Shown here piece by piece: positions 9,196 through 17,402 of a DNA stretch of 64,000 nt. The notes under the pieces are model-generated. The model saw only the letters and a program-made list of their open reading frames with translations. It had not been told where the DNA came from and searched no databases. Numbering within the stretch: position 1 is the stretch's first letter; each line of letters starts with the position of its first letter. Position numbers and translations under genes: made by a program. Where the stretch lies: NCBI GenBank assembly GCA_965199665.1, contig OZ241208.1, positions 620,001 to 684,000 of the forward strand, in the 5' to 3' direction. The DNA is from JAVVHH01 sp965199665. Lineage in GTDB: Bacteria; Pseudomonadota; Alphaproteobacteria; Acetobacterales; Acetobacteraceae.

Positions 9196-9211
9196 CAGCG
9201 ATGAGTCGCTG
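9196..9211. terminator. Short convergent hairpin
   Basis: CAGCGA and TCGCTG form a six-base-pair stem around a TGAG loop between the converging DUF302 and HxlR genes. There is no U-tract on either side, so terminator activity is uncertain. Confidence 0.3.
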
Positions 9212-9212
9212 A

Positions 9213-9686
9213 CTACGGCGCCTGCGCTTCCTTCTCTCGGCCGCCTGCGGCTCGCCGGACCACCTTGAAGTCCGGCCCGGTCAAGGGCCGCCCGGACTGG
9301 CGGTCCACCAGCACCGGGTCGGCCGGCTCGCCGGAAACGGCGTCGACCACCATCACTTGCGCGCCCTCCGGCGCGAAGTGGCGGTTGCCGAAGGCCAGCA
9401 ACGACAGCAGCACCCCCCTGAAATCCCGTCCGCGATCGGTCAGCACGTATTCGTCCCGCGGGGGACGCTCGCTGTAGCGGCGCTTCTCCAACAGCCCGGC
9501 CTCGACCAGCCCCGAAAGGCGGCGGCTCAGCATGTTGGGCGCGATCCCGAGGCTCCGCTCGAACTCGTCGAACCGCGACAGCCCGGCGAACGCGTCGCGC
9601 AGGATCAGCATGCTCCACCATTCGCCGACATGCTCGAGGCTGCGGGCGATGGGGCAGGTCATGCTGTCGAAGCGCTTGCGTTGCAT
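9213..9686 (-). CDS. HxlR-family winged-helix regulator
   Basis: A 157-residue protein with the MarR-like HxlR domain in residues about 11-105: CPIARSLEHVGEWWSMLILRDAFAGLSRFDEFERSLGIAPNMLSRRLSGLVEAGLLEKRRYSERPPRDEYVLT. Cys11 occupies the conserved position that acts as a redox or electrophile sensor in several relatives. The start at 9686 is taken from the longest fit; MTCPIARSL at 9662 is a credible alternative. The gene is divergent from an EmrAB-type pump, and the two promoters appear to share a palindrome, so it is the likely repressor of the pump. Confidence 0.9.
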   Translation of the reverse strand: MQRKRFDSMTCPIARSLEHVGEWWSMLILRDAFAGLSRFDEFERSLGIAPNMLSRRLSGLVEAGLLEKRRYSERPPRDEYVLTDRGRDFRGVLLSLLAFGNRHFAPEGAQVMVVDAVSGEPADPVLVDRQSGRPLTGPDFKVVRRAAGGREKEAQAP

Positions 9687-9693
9687 GCGTTTG

Positions 9694-9751
9694 ATCTTAT
9701 CAAGCCGCTTGCATCATGCAAGCAAGTCGCTATCATGATGAAAGCGACTTG
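9694..9751. promoter_or_regulatory. Overlapping divergent promoters with two palindromes (HxlR operators)
   Basis: GCTTGCATCATGCAAGC at 9707-9723 is a perfect palindrome with 7-base arms. A second inverted repeat, CAAGTCGCT at 9723-9731 and AGCGACTTG at 9743-9751, has perfect 9-base arms. The plus-strand promoter for the pump reads TTGCAT at 9709-9714, 16 bases, TATCAT at 9731-9736. The minus-strand promoter for the regulator reads TTGCAT at 9721-9716, 16 bases, TAAGAT at 9699-9694. Both -35 boxes therefore lie inside the first palindrome. HxlR binding is inferred. Confidence 0.6.
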
Positions 9752-9789
9752 TGCGTGTCGCAGCGCCGGATCGTTTTGGAGGAGGCACC

Positions 9790-10896
9790 GTGCCCGCAAC
9801 GCTTGCCGAACGTGATCTCGATCAGCTGCCCGCAACGACGCGCCGACGCTTCGGGGTCAAGCGACTGGCACTGTTCGCCGCTGCGGCCGTCGTCATCGCC
9901 GGCGGCGCCTGGTGGGGGACGGAGTGGTGGACCAACGGCCGGTTCATCGAGACCACCGACGACGCCTATGTCGGCGGCAACGTGACCGCCATCTCGCCGC
10001 ACGTGTCCGGCTTCATTCAATCGATCCAGGTCAGGGATCATCAATTGGTGCAGGCCGGGCAAGTCCTGCTCCGGCTCGATCCCAGCGACGTCAAGGCCGC
10101 GCTCAGCCGCGCTCAGGCCATCGTCGCCGGTGCCGAGGCGATGCTGGACAGCCTCCAGGCACAGCTCAGGCTCCAACAATTGGTGATCGATCAGTCCGCG
10201 GCGGACCTGACGGTGAAGTCGGCCCAAGCCAGCTTCACCACGACGGACGCGGAGCGGTATCGCAGTCTGGCCGCGAGCTCGGCGGGCTCGCGGCAGGATC
10301 AGCAGCGGACGGCGTCGCTGGAAACCCAGGCGCGCGCGACCGTGCTGTCTGCGGCGGCGGCGCTGCAGGCGGCCCGGCAACGGGTCCCGGTGTTGGAAGC
10401 GCAGGTGAAGAAGGCCGAGGCCGACGTGATGCAGGCGCGGGCCGAGCTACAAACGGCGCAACTGAACCTCGGTTATACCGAGATCCGGTCGCCGATCGAC
10501 GGCTTCGTCGGCAATCGCGCGGCCCAGATCGGGGCCTATGTCCAGCAAGCCGGCTACCTGCTGTCGATCATCCCGGCGCATGGCCTCTGGGTCGATGCAA
10601 ACTTGAAGGAAAACCAGCTCGCCGACATCGTGCCTGGCCGGGTCGCGAGCGTGGTGGCGGACCTGCTGCCGGGTCACGTGTTCAGGGGTCACGTCGTCAG
10701 CCTGTCGCCGGGCACGGGAGCGGTGTTCAGCGTGATCCCGCCCGAGAACGCGACCGGGAATTTCACCAAGATCGTCCAGCGCGTGCCGGTGCGCGTCCTG
10801 CTCGACGATGGGGATGACAAATTGGCGCTGCTGCGGCCGGGTCTGTCGACGACGGTCAGCGTCGACACAAGGGCAGAGCGCGCGCCGGCGCCATGA
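9790..10896 (+). CDS. HlyD/EmrA-family efflux adaptor
   Basis: A 368-residue inner-membrane-anchored adaptor. One transmembrane helix at about residues 17-40 (LALFAAAAVVIAGGAWWGTEWW) precedes the family signature FIETTDDAYVGGNVTAISPHVSGFI. A long coiled-coil hairpin and the second half-motif LNLGYTEIRSPIDGFVGNRAAQIGAYVQ follow. The GTG at 9790 is chosen because GGAGGAGG lies six or so bases before it and homology begins just after. It pairs with the DHA2-type MFS pump whose start overlaps its stop (ATGA). Confidence 0.92.
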   Translation: MPATLAERDLDQLPATTRRRFGVKRLALFAAAAVVIAGGAWWGTEWWTNGRFIETTDDAYVGGNVTAISPHVSGFIQSIQVRDHQLVQAGQVLLRLDPSDVKAALSRAQAIVAGAEAMLDSLQAQLRLQQLVIDQSAADLTVKSAQASFTTTDAERYRSLAASSAGSRQDQQRTASLETQARATVLSAAAALQAARQRVPVLEAQVKKAEADVMQARAELQTAQLNLGYTEIRSPIDGFVGNRAAQIGAYVQQAGYLLSIIPAHGLWVDANLKENQLADIVPGRVASVVADLLPGHVFRGHVVSLSPGTGAVFSVIPPENATGNFTKIVQRVPVRVLLDDGDDKLALLRPGLSTTVSVDTRAERAPAP

Positions 10897-12449
10897 GCGA
10901 CGACATCAAGCACCCGTCGATCTGGCCGTTCGCGGTGATGTGCTGCGGCATGTTCATCGCGCTGCTCGACATTCAGATCGTCGCGTCGTCGCTGCAGGAT
11001 ATCGGCGGCGGGCTGTCGGCGGCGCAGGACGAGATCAGCTGGGTGCAGACGGCGTATTTGATCGCCGAGATCGTCATGATCCCGCTCTCGGGCTGGCTGA
11101 CGCGGGTGTTCTCGACCCGTTGGCTGTTCACCGCGTCGGCCGCAGGCTTCACCGTCGCCAGCATGCTGTGCGGGCTGGCCTGGAACATCCAGAGCATGAT
11201 CGTGTTCCGCGGGCTGCAAGGCCTGCTCGGTGCGTCGATGATCCCGACGGTGTTCACCTCGTCGTTCCACTACTTCCAGGGGCCGCGCCGGGTGTATTCG
11301 GCGGCGGTGGTCGGCAGCATCGCGTCCGTCGCGCCCACGCTCGGGCCGGTGATCGGCGGCTACATTACCGATACGCTGAACTGGCACTGGCTGTTCTACG
11401 TCAACCTCTTGCCCGGCATCGCCATCACGGTGCTGACCCCGATGCTGGTGCGGATCGACGAGCCCGACCTCAAGCTGCTGCGCGGGGCGGATTATCCCGG
11501 CATCGCGCTGATGGCGGTCGGGCTCGGGACGCTGGAATACGTGCTCGAGGAAGGCACGCGCTGGAACTGGTTCAGCGACGCGACGATCCGGAACTGCGCC
11601 TGGGTCGCGGGAATCAGCCTAGGCGCCTTCGCGATCCGCAGCTTGCTGGTCCCGAACCCGGTGGTCGACCTGCGCGCCCTCGGCAACCGCAACTTCGCGC
11701 TGGGCTGCCTGCTGTCGTTCATCACCGGCATCGGCATCTTCACCACGATCTATCTGACGCCGTTGTTTCTCGGTTACGTCCGCGGCTACAGCGCGTGGCA
11801 GACCGGGGTGGCCGTGTTCTCCACGGGCGTCGCGACGCTGGTGGGCACGCCCGCCTACATCGTGCTGACCAAGCGCTTCGACACGCGCTGGCTGATGATG
11901 TTCGGGATGGCGTGTTTCGGGCTCGCGATGTGGCAGTTCAGCTTCATCACCTCGAGCTGGAGCGGCGCAGAGCTCCTCGTGCCGCAGATCCTGCGCGGCT
12001 TTCCGCAGGTGTTCGCGGTGGCGCCGAGCGTCAATCTCGGGCTCGGCAGCCTCCCGCCGGAGCGGCTGAAATACGCCAGCGGCTTGTTCAACATGATGCG
12101 CAACCTCGGTGGCGCGGTCGGCATCGCGATCGGCGCGGCGATCCTGAACGACAAGACCAACCTGCACTTCCAGATGATCGCCAGCACTCTCACGCCGGCG
12201 AATGGCCCGATGATGCGGACGTTGTCCACTTACGCCAGCCGGTATTCCCCGCTGCCGACCGGGCCGCAGCTCGCTGACGAGGCCGCGCTGCACAAGCTTT
12301 GGAGCCTGGCTTATCGCGAGGCCTCGACCCTGGCCTATGCCGACGCGTTCCGGGCGGTGATGCTGGCCTTCATCGTCGCGACGCTGTTGGTGCCGTTCCT
12401 GCGAAAGGTGGGTGCGCCACAACCGGCATCAGCCGGGGGTGGACACTAG
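10893..12449 (+). CDS. DHA2-family MFS drug exporter (EmrB/QacA type)
   Basis: A 518-residue, 14-helix drug:proton antiporter. Recognisable segments are the helix-1 motif MFIALLDIQIVASSLQDIGGGLSA, the DHA motif WVQTAYLIAEIVMIPLSGWLTRVFSTRWLF, and the motif-C region GSIASVAPTLGPVIGGYITDTLNWHWLFYVN. Together with the HlyD partner it should form an EmrAB-like transenvelope pump, exporting uncouplers, phenolics or similar acids (inference). Its final 21 bases overlap the end of the convergent ATP-grasp gene. Confidence 0.93.
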   Translation: MSDDIKHPSIWPFAVMCCGMFIALLDIQIVASSLQDIGGGLSAAQDEISWVQTAYLIAEIVMIPLSGWLTRVFSTRWLFTASAAGFTVASMLCGLAWNIQSMIVFRGLQGLLGASMIPTVFTSSFHYFQGPRRVYSAAVVGSIASVAPTLGPVIGGYITDTLNWHWLFYVNLLPGIAITVLTPMLVRIDEPDLKLLRGADYPGIALMAVGLGTLEYVLEEGTRWNWFSDATIRNCAWVAGISLGAFAIRSLLVPNPVVDLRALGNRNFALGCLLSFITGIGIFTTIYLTPLFLGYVRGYSAWQTGVAVFSTGVATLVGTPAYIVLTKRFDTRWLMMFGMACFGLAMWQFSFITSSWSGAELLVPQILRGFPQVFAVAPSVNLGLGSLPPERLKYASGLFNMMRNLGGAVGIAIGAAILNDKTNLHFQMIASTLTPANGPMMRTLSTYASRYSPLPTGPQLADEAALHKLWSLAYREASTLAYADAFRAVMLAFIVATLLVPFLRKVGAPQPASAGGGH

Positions 12450-13628
12450 AGCACTGCCGGAGTGGAAGAGATGCGGGAGCCCCCGGCTGTTCTCGCGTAC
12501 GACGAGATCGCGCGACTCGCGGAAGATGACGCCACAGGCCTTGTCGTGCGCAATCCACGAGCCGATCACCACTGTCCAGCCGTCCTGGACCAGCATCGGC
12601 GCGCGACGCTGGCTGATGATCGCGGCATCGCCGTAGCTTCCTTCGGTGCTGGCGATCGGGCGCCCGTCCTGCAGCATGCGGACGTTGGCGCCTTCCCGCC
12701 CGAGGGCTGGCTTCTCAACCCAGTCACCAGTGACGGGGGCATGGCCGTGATGAGCCTCCAGGAGGTTGGGATGACCCGGGTTGAGTTGCCACAAGAGAGG
12801 CAAGATCGCCTTGTGGCTCAGCACCGCCTTCCATGGCGGCTCAACCACGCCAATCGTGTCACGGGCGACGAACGGCCCGAATTCATCGGTCGCGACCCAC
12901 TCCCAGGGATACAGCTTGTGCAGGAAGTGGATGCGGTTCTCCGCCGCGTCCCGGAATTCTCCGGCGGCGTCGTTCCATCTGATGTCGGGAATGTCGATCG
13001 GCTGGGTCGTGATCCCGGCCTGGTGCGCCAGGTCGCGGAAGTAGGTCGAATGGGCCCATTCCTCCGGCGCGTCGCGGAAAGCGGCGAAATGCATGGGGCG
13101 TCCAGACATACGCACGGCCAGGGCGCGGAAACCGTCCAGTAGGGCCTCATGCAGCGAGTTGAATTGGTCGGCGTGCGGGTGAACGCTCCGCAGCCAAAAC
13201 CATTGGGCGAGCGCCGTCTCGATGGCGAGCGTCGGGGTGTCGGCATTATACTCCAGCAGGAGAGGGGTGCCGGTCGCCGGATCCCAGGCGAGGTCCATGC
13301 GGCCCATCAGGGCCGGGTCGCCGCGTTGCCAGCTGCGGCAAACGTAGTCGGCCATCCACTCCGCCATGCCGAACTCCTGGCGCAGGCGATGCGGCTCGCG
13401 CTGGACGAGATGGTCGATCGCCGCGAGGCAGAGCGAATGCAGCGCGGTCGTCGCGTCGTCCAGCGTGTCGACCTCGGCCTCGGTCATTTCCCAGTAATCG
13501 CTCTCGTGCCACCAGAGGCCGCCTTCGAGGCCGGGCTGCGGCTCCACGCCGCCGGAATGGTAGTCGAGCCCGATCTCGGCTAGGCGCTCCTGCCAGTCGG
13601 GCCGGGCCAGGCCGGGCCGGCGGATCAC
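12429..13628 (-). CDS. Glutathionylspermidine synthase-like ATP-grasp protein (YgiC/YjfC type)
   Basis: A 399-residue member of the GSP_synth family. Segments seen include YHSGGVEPQPGLEGGLWWHESDYWEMTEAEVDTLDDAT near the start, MDLAWDPATGTPLLLEYNADTPT, LYPWEWVATDEFGP, PPWKAVLSHKAILPLLWQLNPGHPNLL, and the ATP-grasp loop TEGSYGDAAIISQ. It contains only the synthetase module, not the amidase of the E. coli bifunctional enzyme, as in YgiC and YjfC. The GTG start at 13628 overlaps the TGA of the upstream DUF1190 gene (GTGA). The real substrate of YgiC-type proteins is not settled; ATP-dependent peptide-bond-like ligation to a polyamine or amine is the family inference. Confidence 0.88.
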   Translation of the reverse strand: MIRRPGLARPDWQERLAEIGLDYHSGGVEPQPGLEGGLWWHESDYWEMTEAEVDTLDDATTALHSLCLAAIDHLVQREPHRLRQEFGMAEWMADYVCRSWQRGDPALMGRMDLAWDPATGTPLLLEYNADTPTLAIETALAQWFWLRSVHPHADQFNSLHEALLDGFRALAVRMSGRPMHFAAFRDAPEEWAHSTYFRDLAHQAGITTQPIDIPDIRWNDAAGEFRDAAENRIHFLHKLYPWEWVATDEFGPFVARDTIGVVEPPWKAVLSHKAILPLLWQLNPGHPNLLEAHHGHAPVTGDWVEKPALGREGANVRMLQDGRPIASTEGSYGDAAIISQRRAPMLVQDGWTVVIGSWIAHDKACGVIFRESRDLVVRENSRGLPHLFHSGSALVSTPG

Positions 13629-14329
13629 GAGCCGCCGCCGGAATGGGCTGACGCGGAGAAACCGAGCCCGCCGGAGCGGCTGCCCGACGCGCCGGCGCGG
13701 GTCGACCGTGACCCGGCGCCGCGCGACAGCAATTCCCCGCCCTGGGCGGTGGTGCTGGCGCGGCGGAAGCCGCCGGAACCAGCGTCTTGGGACGATCCGG
13801 CGAAGTTGCTGCCGGAATACCAGTAGCGACTCCCCCCGCCGGAGCTGCCCGCATACGATCCTGAACTGGACGGGGCCGGTGGACATCCGGGGATGACCGG
13901 CATGCCGGGTCTGCAAGCCGGCGGCGGGGCACCGGCATAAACCGGCAATGCGCCGCGCGTGCTGTCCGATAAAGCGCGTCCGATCATGACTCCCGCCATG
14001 GCGGGAATGAACACGGACGTCGCCGCCGACGCCCAGGGCGCACCCGAGGTGCCGGGGGCGCTGCTCGCGTCGAGCGCGATGCAGTCCGCGCCGGTCGCTG
14101 CGCGGCAATCCTCCGCCGAGCCGAAGCGGGGCGCCGTCGCAGCGTGGGTCTGGCGGGCGGATCGGAACACGTCCGCACATTCGGAACCAGCGTCGTCGCC
14201 CAGCCTGGCGATGCAGGCCGCCTCCGACTCGAGCACGCCATCCGTATCCGGCTCGCTCTGGTGGCAGAACGCCAAGCCCAGCCCGGTCCCGGCCAGCATC
14301 GTGAGCGTAATGGCGGCGGAACGGCGCAT
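13625..14329 (-). CDS. DUF1190 family protein (YgiB-like), exported
   Basis: A 234-residue protein starting MRRSAAITLTMLAGTGLGLAFCHQSEPD. The signal-like N terminus keeps a Cys where E. coli YgiB has its lipid-modified Cys, but with Phe just before it, so lipidation is uncertain. The DUF1190 part has EAACIARLGDDAGSECADVF, APRFGSAEDCRAATG and ALPVYAGAPPPACRPGMPVIPGCPP. The C-terminal 100 residues are low-complexity Ser/Gly-rich with RYWYSG and FRRAST. It is in an operon with a DUF350 membrane protein upstream (two bases apart) and the ATP-grasp gene downstream, the same trio seen in ygiBC/yjfLMC clusters. Confidence 0.82.
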   Translation of the reverse strand: MRRSAAITLTMLAGTGLGLAFCHQSEPDTDGVLESEAACIARLGDDAGSECADVFRSARQTHAATAPRFGSAEDCRAATGADCIALDASSAPGTSGAPWASAATSVFIPAMAGVMIGRALSDSTRGALPVYAGAPPPACRPGMPVIPGCPPAPSSSGSYAGSSGGGSRYWYSGSNFAGSSQDAGSGGFRRASTTAQGGELLSRGAGSRSTRAGASGSRSGGLGFSASAHSGGGS

Positions 14330-14331
14330 GG

Positions 14332-14772
14332 TCAGGGTCCTCCCGCGGCGGACCACCCGTCCGGCGTCATGGTCGCCGCGTTGAGGAGGCCGAAGGCAAG
14401 GCTGAGCCCGGCCACGACGATCCCCGCCGACAGATCGCCGCGCTCCATGCGCTCGCGCAGCGCCGGGCCGACGATCAGCCGCGCGCCCAGCAGGGCCAGG
14501 AGTTGCACGAACAGCGCCACGATGCCCCAACTCAGCATGTCCGTCCGCGAGACCGCGTGTCGCATGACGCTGCAAAGTACGAGAACGTAGCCCGTCAGCG
14601 TACCGGTCGAGCTGAGTGCGGCCGCGGCATTGCCGGCACGGATCAGCCGAACTTCGTGCCAGGGCGTCACCATGACGTAGATGAGCATGAAGACTGCGGC
14701 CATCACCGCGGCGGTGGCGAACCAGGACAGGAAATCCGGCAGCGTCGCCAAGTAGGGGAGGGGGTTCCTCAT
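14332..14772 (-). CDS. DUF350 membrane protein (YjfL-like)
   Basis: A 146-residue integral membrane protein with four predicted helices: FATAAVMAAVFMLIYVMVTPW, ALSSTGTLTGYVLVLCSVMRHA, MLSWGIVALFVQLLALLGARLIV and DLSAGIVVAGLSLAFGLLNAATMTP. The last one, with its GIV/G-rich pattern, is the classic DUF350 end, and TPDGW follows. The start MRNPLPYL at 14772 overlaps the stop of a possible 21-codon leader peptide. First substantial gene of the DUF350-DUF1190-ATP-grasp operon, so a role in the inner membrane and envelope is likely. Confidence 0.85.
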   Translation of the reverse strand: MRNPLPYLATLPDFLSWFATAAVMAAVFMLIYVMVTPWHEVRLIRAGNAAAALSSTGTLTGYVLVLCSVMRHAVSRTDMLSWGIVALFVQLLALLGARLIVGPALRERMERGDLSAGIVVAGLSLAFGLLNAATMTPDGWSAAGGP

Positions 14773-14834
14773 GGTGCAGGGGCTGACCTGGCTAGAGCAG
14801 CGCGGCACCCGATCATCACCGCGATGGCTTTCAT
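14769..14834 (-). CDS. Possible 21-residue leader peptide of the DUF350 operon
   Basis: A short frame MKAIAVMIGCRAALARSAPAP begins at 14834 after a strong ribosome site (GGGGAG five bases before the ATG) and ends with a TGA overlapping the ATG of the DUF350 gene. Such an arrangement would couple translation of the operon to the peptide. It is too short for codon-use tests, and no family is recognised, so it may be chance. Confidence 0.3.
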   Translation of the reverse strand: MKAIAVMIGCRAALARSAPAP

Positions 14835-14987
14835 CTCGTCTCCCCAGCCGCAGCGCGGGCGTGTTGGCACCGGAACGTCCAAACCTGGCGCGCGCCTGTC
14901 AAGCGGGCTGACCACCGGAAGCCGTCTCGCATAGTATGCGGTCGCGAAGACGCAGCTTGGCGAAAGCAGCCGCAAGGGGAGGACAAC

Positions 14988-15920
14988 GTGCCGACGCGGA
15001 TTACGATTGGCCCGGCCGAACTGGAGACATTCCTCGTCATTGCGGAGCTCGGAAGTTTCAGCAAGGCGGCCGAGCGGTTGTCCCTGGCCCAACCCTCCAT
15101 CAGCAATCGGGTCCAGCGGCTCGAGCGTGCGGTTCGCACCCCGTTATTCGAGCGCACGGCGAGGGCTGTCGTGCTTACCCAAGCCGGCGAACGTCTGCGC
15201 GGCCGGGTTCAGCCCATCATCCACAGCCTGCAAGCGGTCATCGCCGAGTTCTGCGCCGAGGCCGAAACCCGCAGCCAATCGGTGGTGGTCGCGACCACGC
15301 CCATGCTGGCGAGCGTGTTGCTGCCGCCGGTGATCAATCGCTTCACGCGCAGCAATCCCGGCATCACCGTGGAGCTGCGCGATCAAGTGACGTCGGAACT
15401 CGCCTCGCAGATCCGGTCGGGGCAGGTCGACTTCGCCGTGCTGGCGCGGCGGCCGGAGATCGACGGCGTGCACTTCGACCCGGTGACGGCGGACCGGTTC
15501 AAAGTCGTCGGGCCGCACGGTCATCCGGCACTGGAGAGCGGGCGGGTGACGTTGCGCGAGCTGTCGCACCAACCGTTCCTGCTGCTCGGAAACTACAAGG
15601 CGCGGCTCGGCGGGTTACTGGCGCAGGCCGAGCTGCAAGGGCTCGACCTGCTCGCCGCCCGCACCGCGACCAACGTCTGGACGCTGCTGGGCCTGATCTC
15701 GGAAGGGCTCGGGTTGACGCTGTTGCCGGGTCTCGTCCTCAGCCTCGGCGGCATCATCGACGACCGGCGCTTCGGCGTCGCCGAGCTGGACGGCACGGTG
15801 TTCACCCGCGAATACGGGATCGCCTCGCTGGCCGACCCCAAATGGTCGACGAGCGCCCGAGCCTTCGCCGCCGCGGTGCGCAGCGAACTCATCGCACACT
15901 CCTCCAACGAGGCGAGCTGA
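14988..15920 (+). CDS. LysR-family transcriptional regulator
   Basis: A 310-residue regulator. The N-terminal winged helix reads ELETFLVIAELGSFSKAAERLSLAQPSISNRVQRLERAVRTPLFERTARAVVLTQAG; the effector domain follows, with TTPMLASVLLPPVINRFTRSNPGITVELRD. This resembles the CysB/CynR-like group. The start is a GTG at 14988 following GGGGAGGACAAC. It converges on the MFS importer gene and is separated from the DUF350 operon by about 215 bases without other features. It is a good candidate for controlling the monooxygenase/MFS operon that ends next to it (inference). Confidence 0.9.
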   Translation: MPTRITIGPAELETFLVIAELGSFSKAAERLSLAQPSISNRVQRLERAVRTPLFERTARAVVLTQAGERLRGRVQPIIHSLQAVIAEFCAEAETRSQSVVVATTPMLASVLLPPVINRFTRSNPGITVELRDQVTSELASQIRSGQVDFAVLARRPEIDGVHFDPVTADRFKVVGPHGHPALESGRVTLRELSHQPFLLLGNYKARLGGLLAQAELQGLDLLAARTATNVWTLLGLISEGLGLTLLPGLVLSLGGIIDDRRFGVAELDGTVFTREYGIASLADPKWSTSARAFAAAVRSELIAHSSNEAS

Positions 15921-15935
15921 CCCGGCCCCCGGCTG

Positions 15936-17336
15936 TCAGCCCTGCCGCACCAACCTGATGTCGGCTGTGGGCGTCAGCGCTTCGGGTGACTTGGCGGACA
16001 CCTCGGGATTGTCGAGCGCCTTGCGCCTCGTCTCGATGCCGAAGACGCCCACGACCACCGCCTGCAGCACCAGTGTGCCCGATAGCGCGTAGGCGATGCC
16101 GCCCAACCCGGCGAAGGCCACGATGGGCGGGATCGCATACTGCAGGCCGGCCGAGGACAGGCGGCCGACCGCGTTGCACAGGCCGGAGCCGCGGAGGCGG
16201 AAGCGTGTTTCGAACAGCTCGGGCACATACAGGCTGAAGGCAATGGCATTGGTCAGGCCCAGGCAGACCGACAGCAGGAAAGCGGTGATGAGGAAGGTGG
16301 CGCCATGGGTGTAGATCATGGCCACGCCGAGCACGGCACCCGCCACCGAGAAGATGGTCGTGCAGCCCTTGCGGCCGAGTGGGTCCGCCAAAGCCGTGGC
16401 GAACAGGCCGCCCACGCTCTTGCCGAGACCGAGCACCATGGCGATCTGCAAGGCAGTGCCCAGCGCCATTCCGTCTTTCACGAACACGCTCGGCAGCCAC
16501 TGCAGGAAGCCGTACAGGGTGAAGTTCACGGTGACGTTGACCAGCATGCCGATCAGCGTGTTGCGCAGCACACCGCGGGAGAACAGCACCTTCGCCGACA
16601 CGGGAGCGCTGTTCGTTTCGGCCGGCACGAAGGGTGGGATCGTCCGCCCGGAGGCGGTGATCTCCGCTTCGATCCGATCCAGCAGCGCCCCGGCTTCTGC
16701 GGCACGGCCCTTGCTCTCGAGCCAACGCGGCGATTCCGGCAGCGACTTGCGGGCGAGCCAGATTCCCAGCGCAACCACGCCTGGCAGCAGGAACATCGCG
16801 CGCCATCCCCAGACCGGGATGACGATGTACGCCACCAGATACGACAGGAAGAACGAGGTGTTCACCACCGTACCGATCAGGGTCATGACCCGGCCGCGGC
16901 TCGCCTTGGGCAGGAACTCGGTCAGCGTCCCGTAGCCGACCACGATCTCGGCCCCCAGCCCCACGCCCATCAGAAAGCGCAGGCCGATCAGCACTTCCAT
17001 GTTGGGCGCGAAGGCGGCCAAAACGGAGGAGATGCCGAACAGAGCCAGATTGGCCTGATAACAGAACCGGCGGCCGAAGCGGTCGCCCAGCACGCCGGCG
17101 AGCCAGGCCCCGCACACCAGACCGACCATGGTGACGGAGACGAAAGTGGCGTTCATCGTCAGCGTGGACCAGCCGGACCCCAGCATGGACGCCAGCACGG
17201 CACCACCGGAATAGATCTCGAACGCATCGATGAACATTCCGGCGGCGATCAGCGCGATCAGGCGGTAGTGCCAAGGCGAAAGTGGTAGCCGGTCCATGCG
17301 CGGACCGGCATTCGCCCCGAAGTGCATCTCGGTCAT
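15936..17336 (-). CDS. MFS transporter, aromatic acid/sugar-like (AAHS or metabolite:H+ symporter type)
   Basis: A 12-helix importer of 466 residues. The helix-1 segment LIALIAAGMFIDAFEIYSGGAVLASML, GLVCGAWLAGVLGDRFGRRFCYQANL (motif A) and FLMGVGLGAEIVVGYGTLTEFLPKASRGR match the metabolite:H+ symporter/AAHS families. I choose the ATG at 17336 (MTEMHFGANAG) because GGGGA sits eight bases before it; a start five codons earlier at 17351 has no ribosome site. It follows the flavin monooxygenase on the same strand by about 66 bases, so it probably imports that enzyme's substrate. Confidence 0.88.
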   Translation of the reverse strand: MTEMHFGANAGPRMDRLPLSPWHYRLIALIAAGMFIDAFEIYSGGAVLASMLGSGWSTLTMNATFVSVTMVGLVCGAWLAGVLGDRFGRRFCYQANLALFGISSVLAAFAPNMEVLIGLRFLMGVGLGAEIVVGYGTLTEFLPKASRGRVMTLIGTVVNTSFFLSYLVAYIVIPVWGWRAMFLLPGVVALGIWLARKSLPESPRWLESKGRAAEAGALLDRIEAEITASGRTIPPFVPAETNSAPVSAKVLFSRGVLRNTLIGMLVNVTVNFTLYGFLQWLPSVFVKDGMALGTALQIAMVLGLGKSVGGLFATALADPLGRKGCTTIFSVAGAVLGVAMIYTHGATFLITAFLLSVCLGLTNAIAFSLYVPELFETRFRLRGSGLCNAVGRLSSAGLQYAIPPIVAFAGLGGIAYALSGTLVLQAVVVGVFGIETRRKALDNPEVSAKSPEALTPTADIRLVRQG

Positions 17337-17402
17337 CGCAGCGTTCCCCATTCGATTATTTCGTTGTTCTTGCGGCGCGTGTTGGTGAGAGGCCGGCGGT
17401 GG

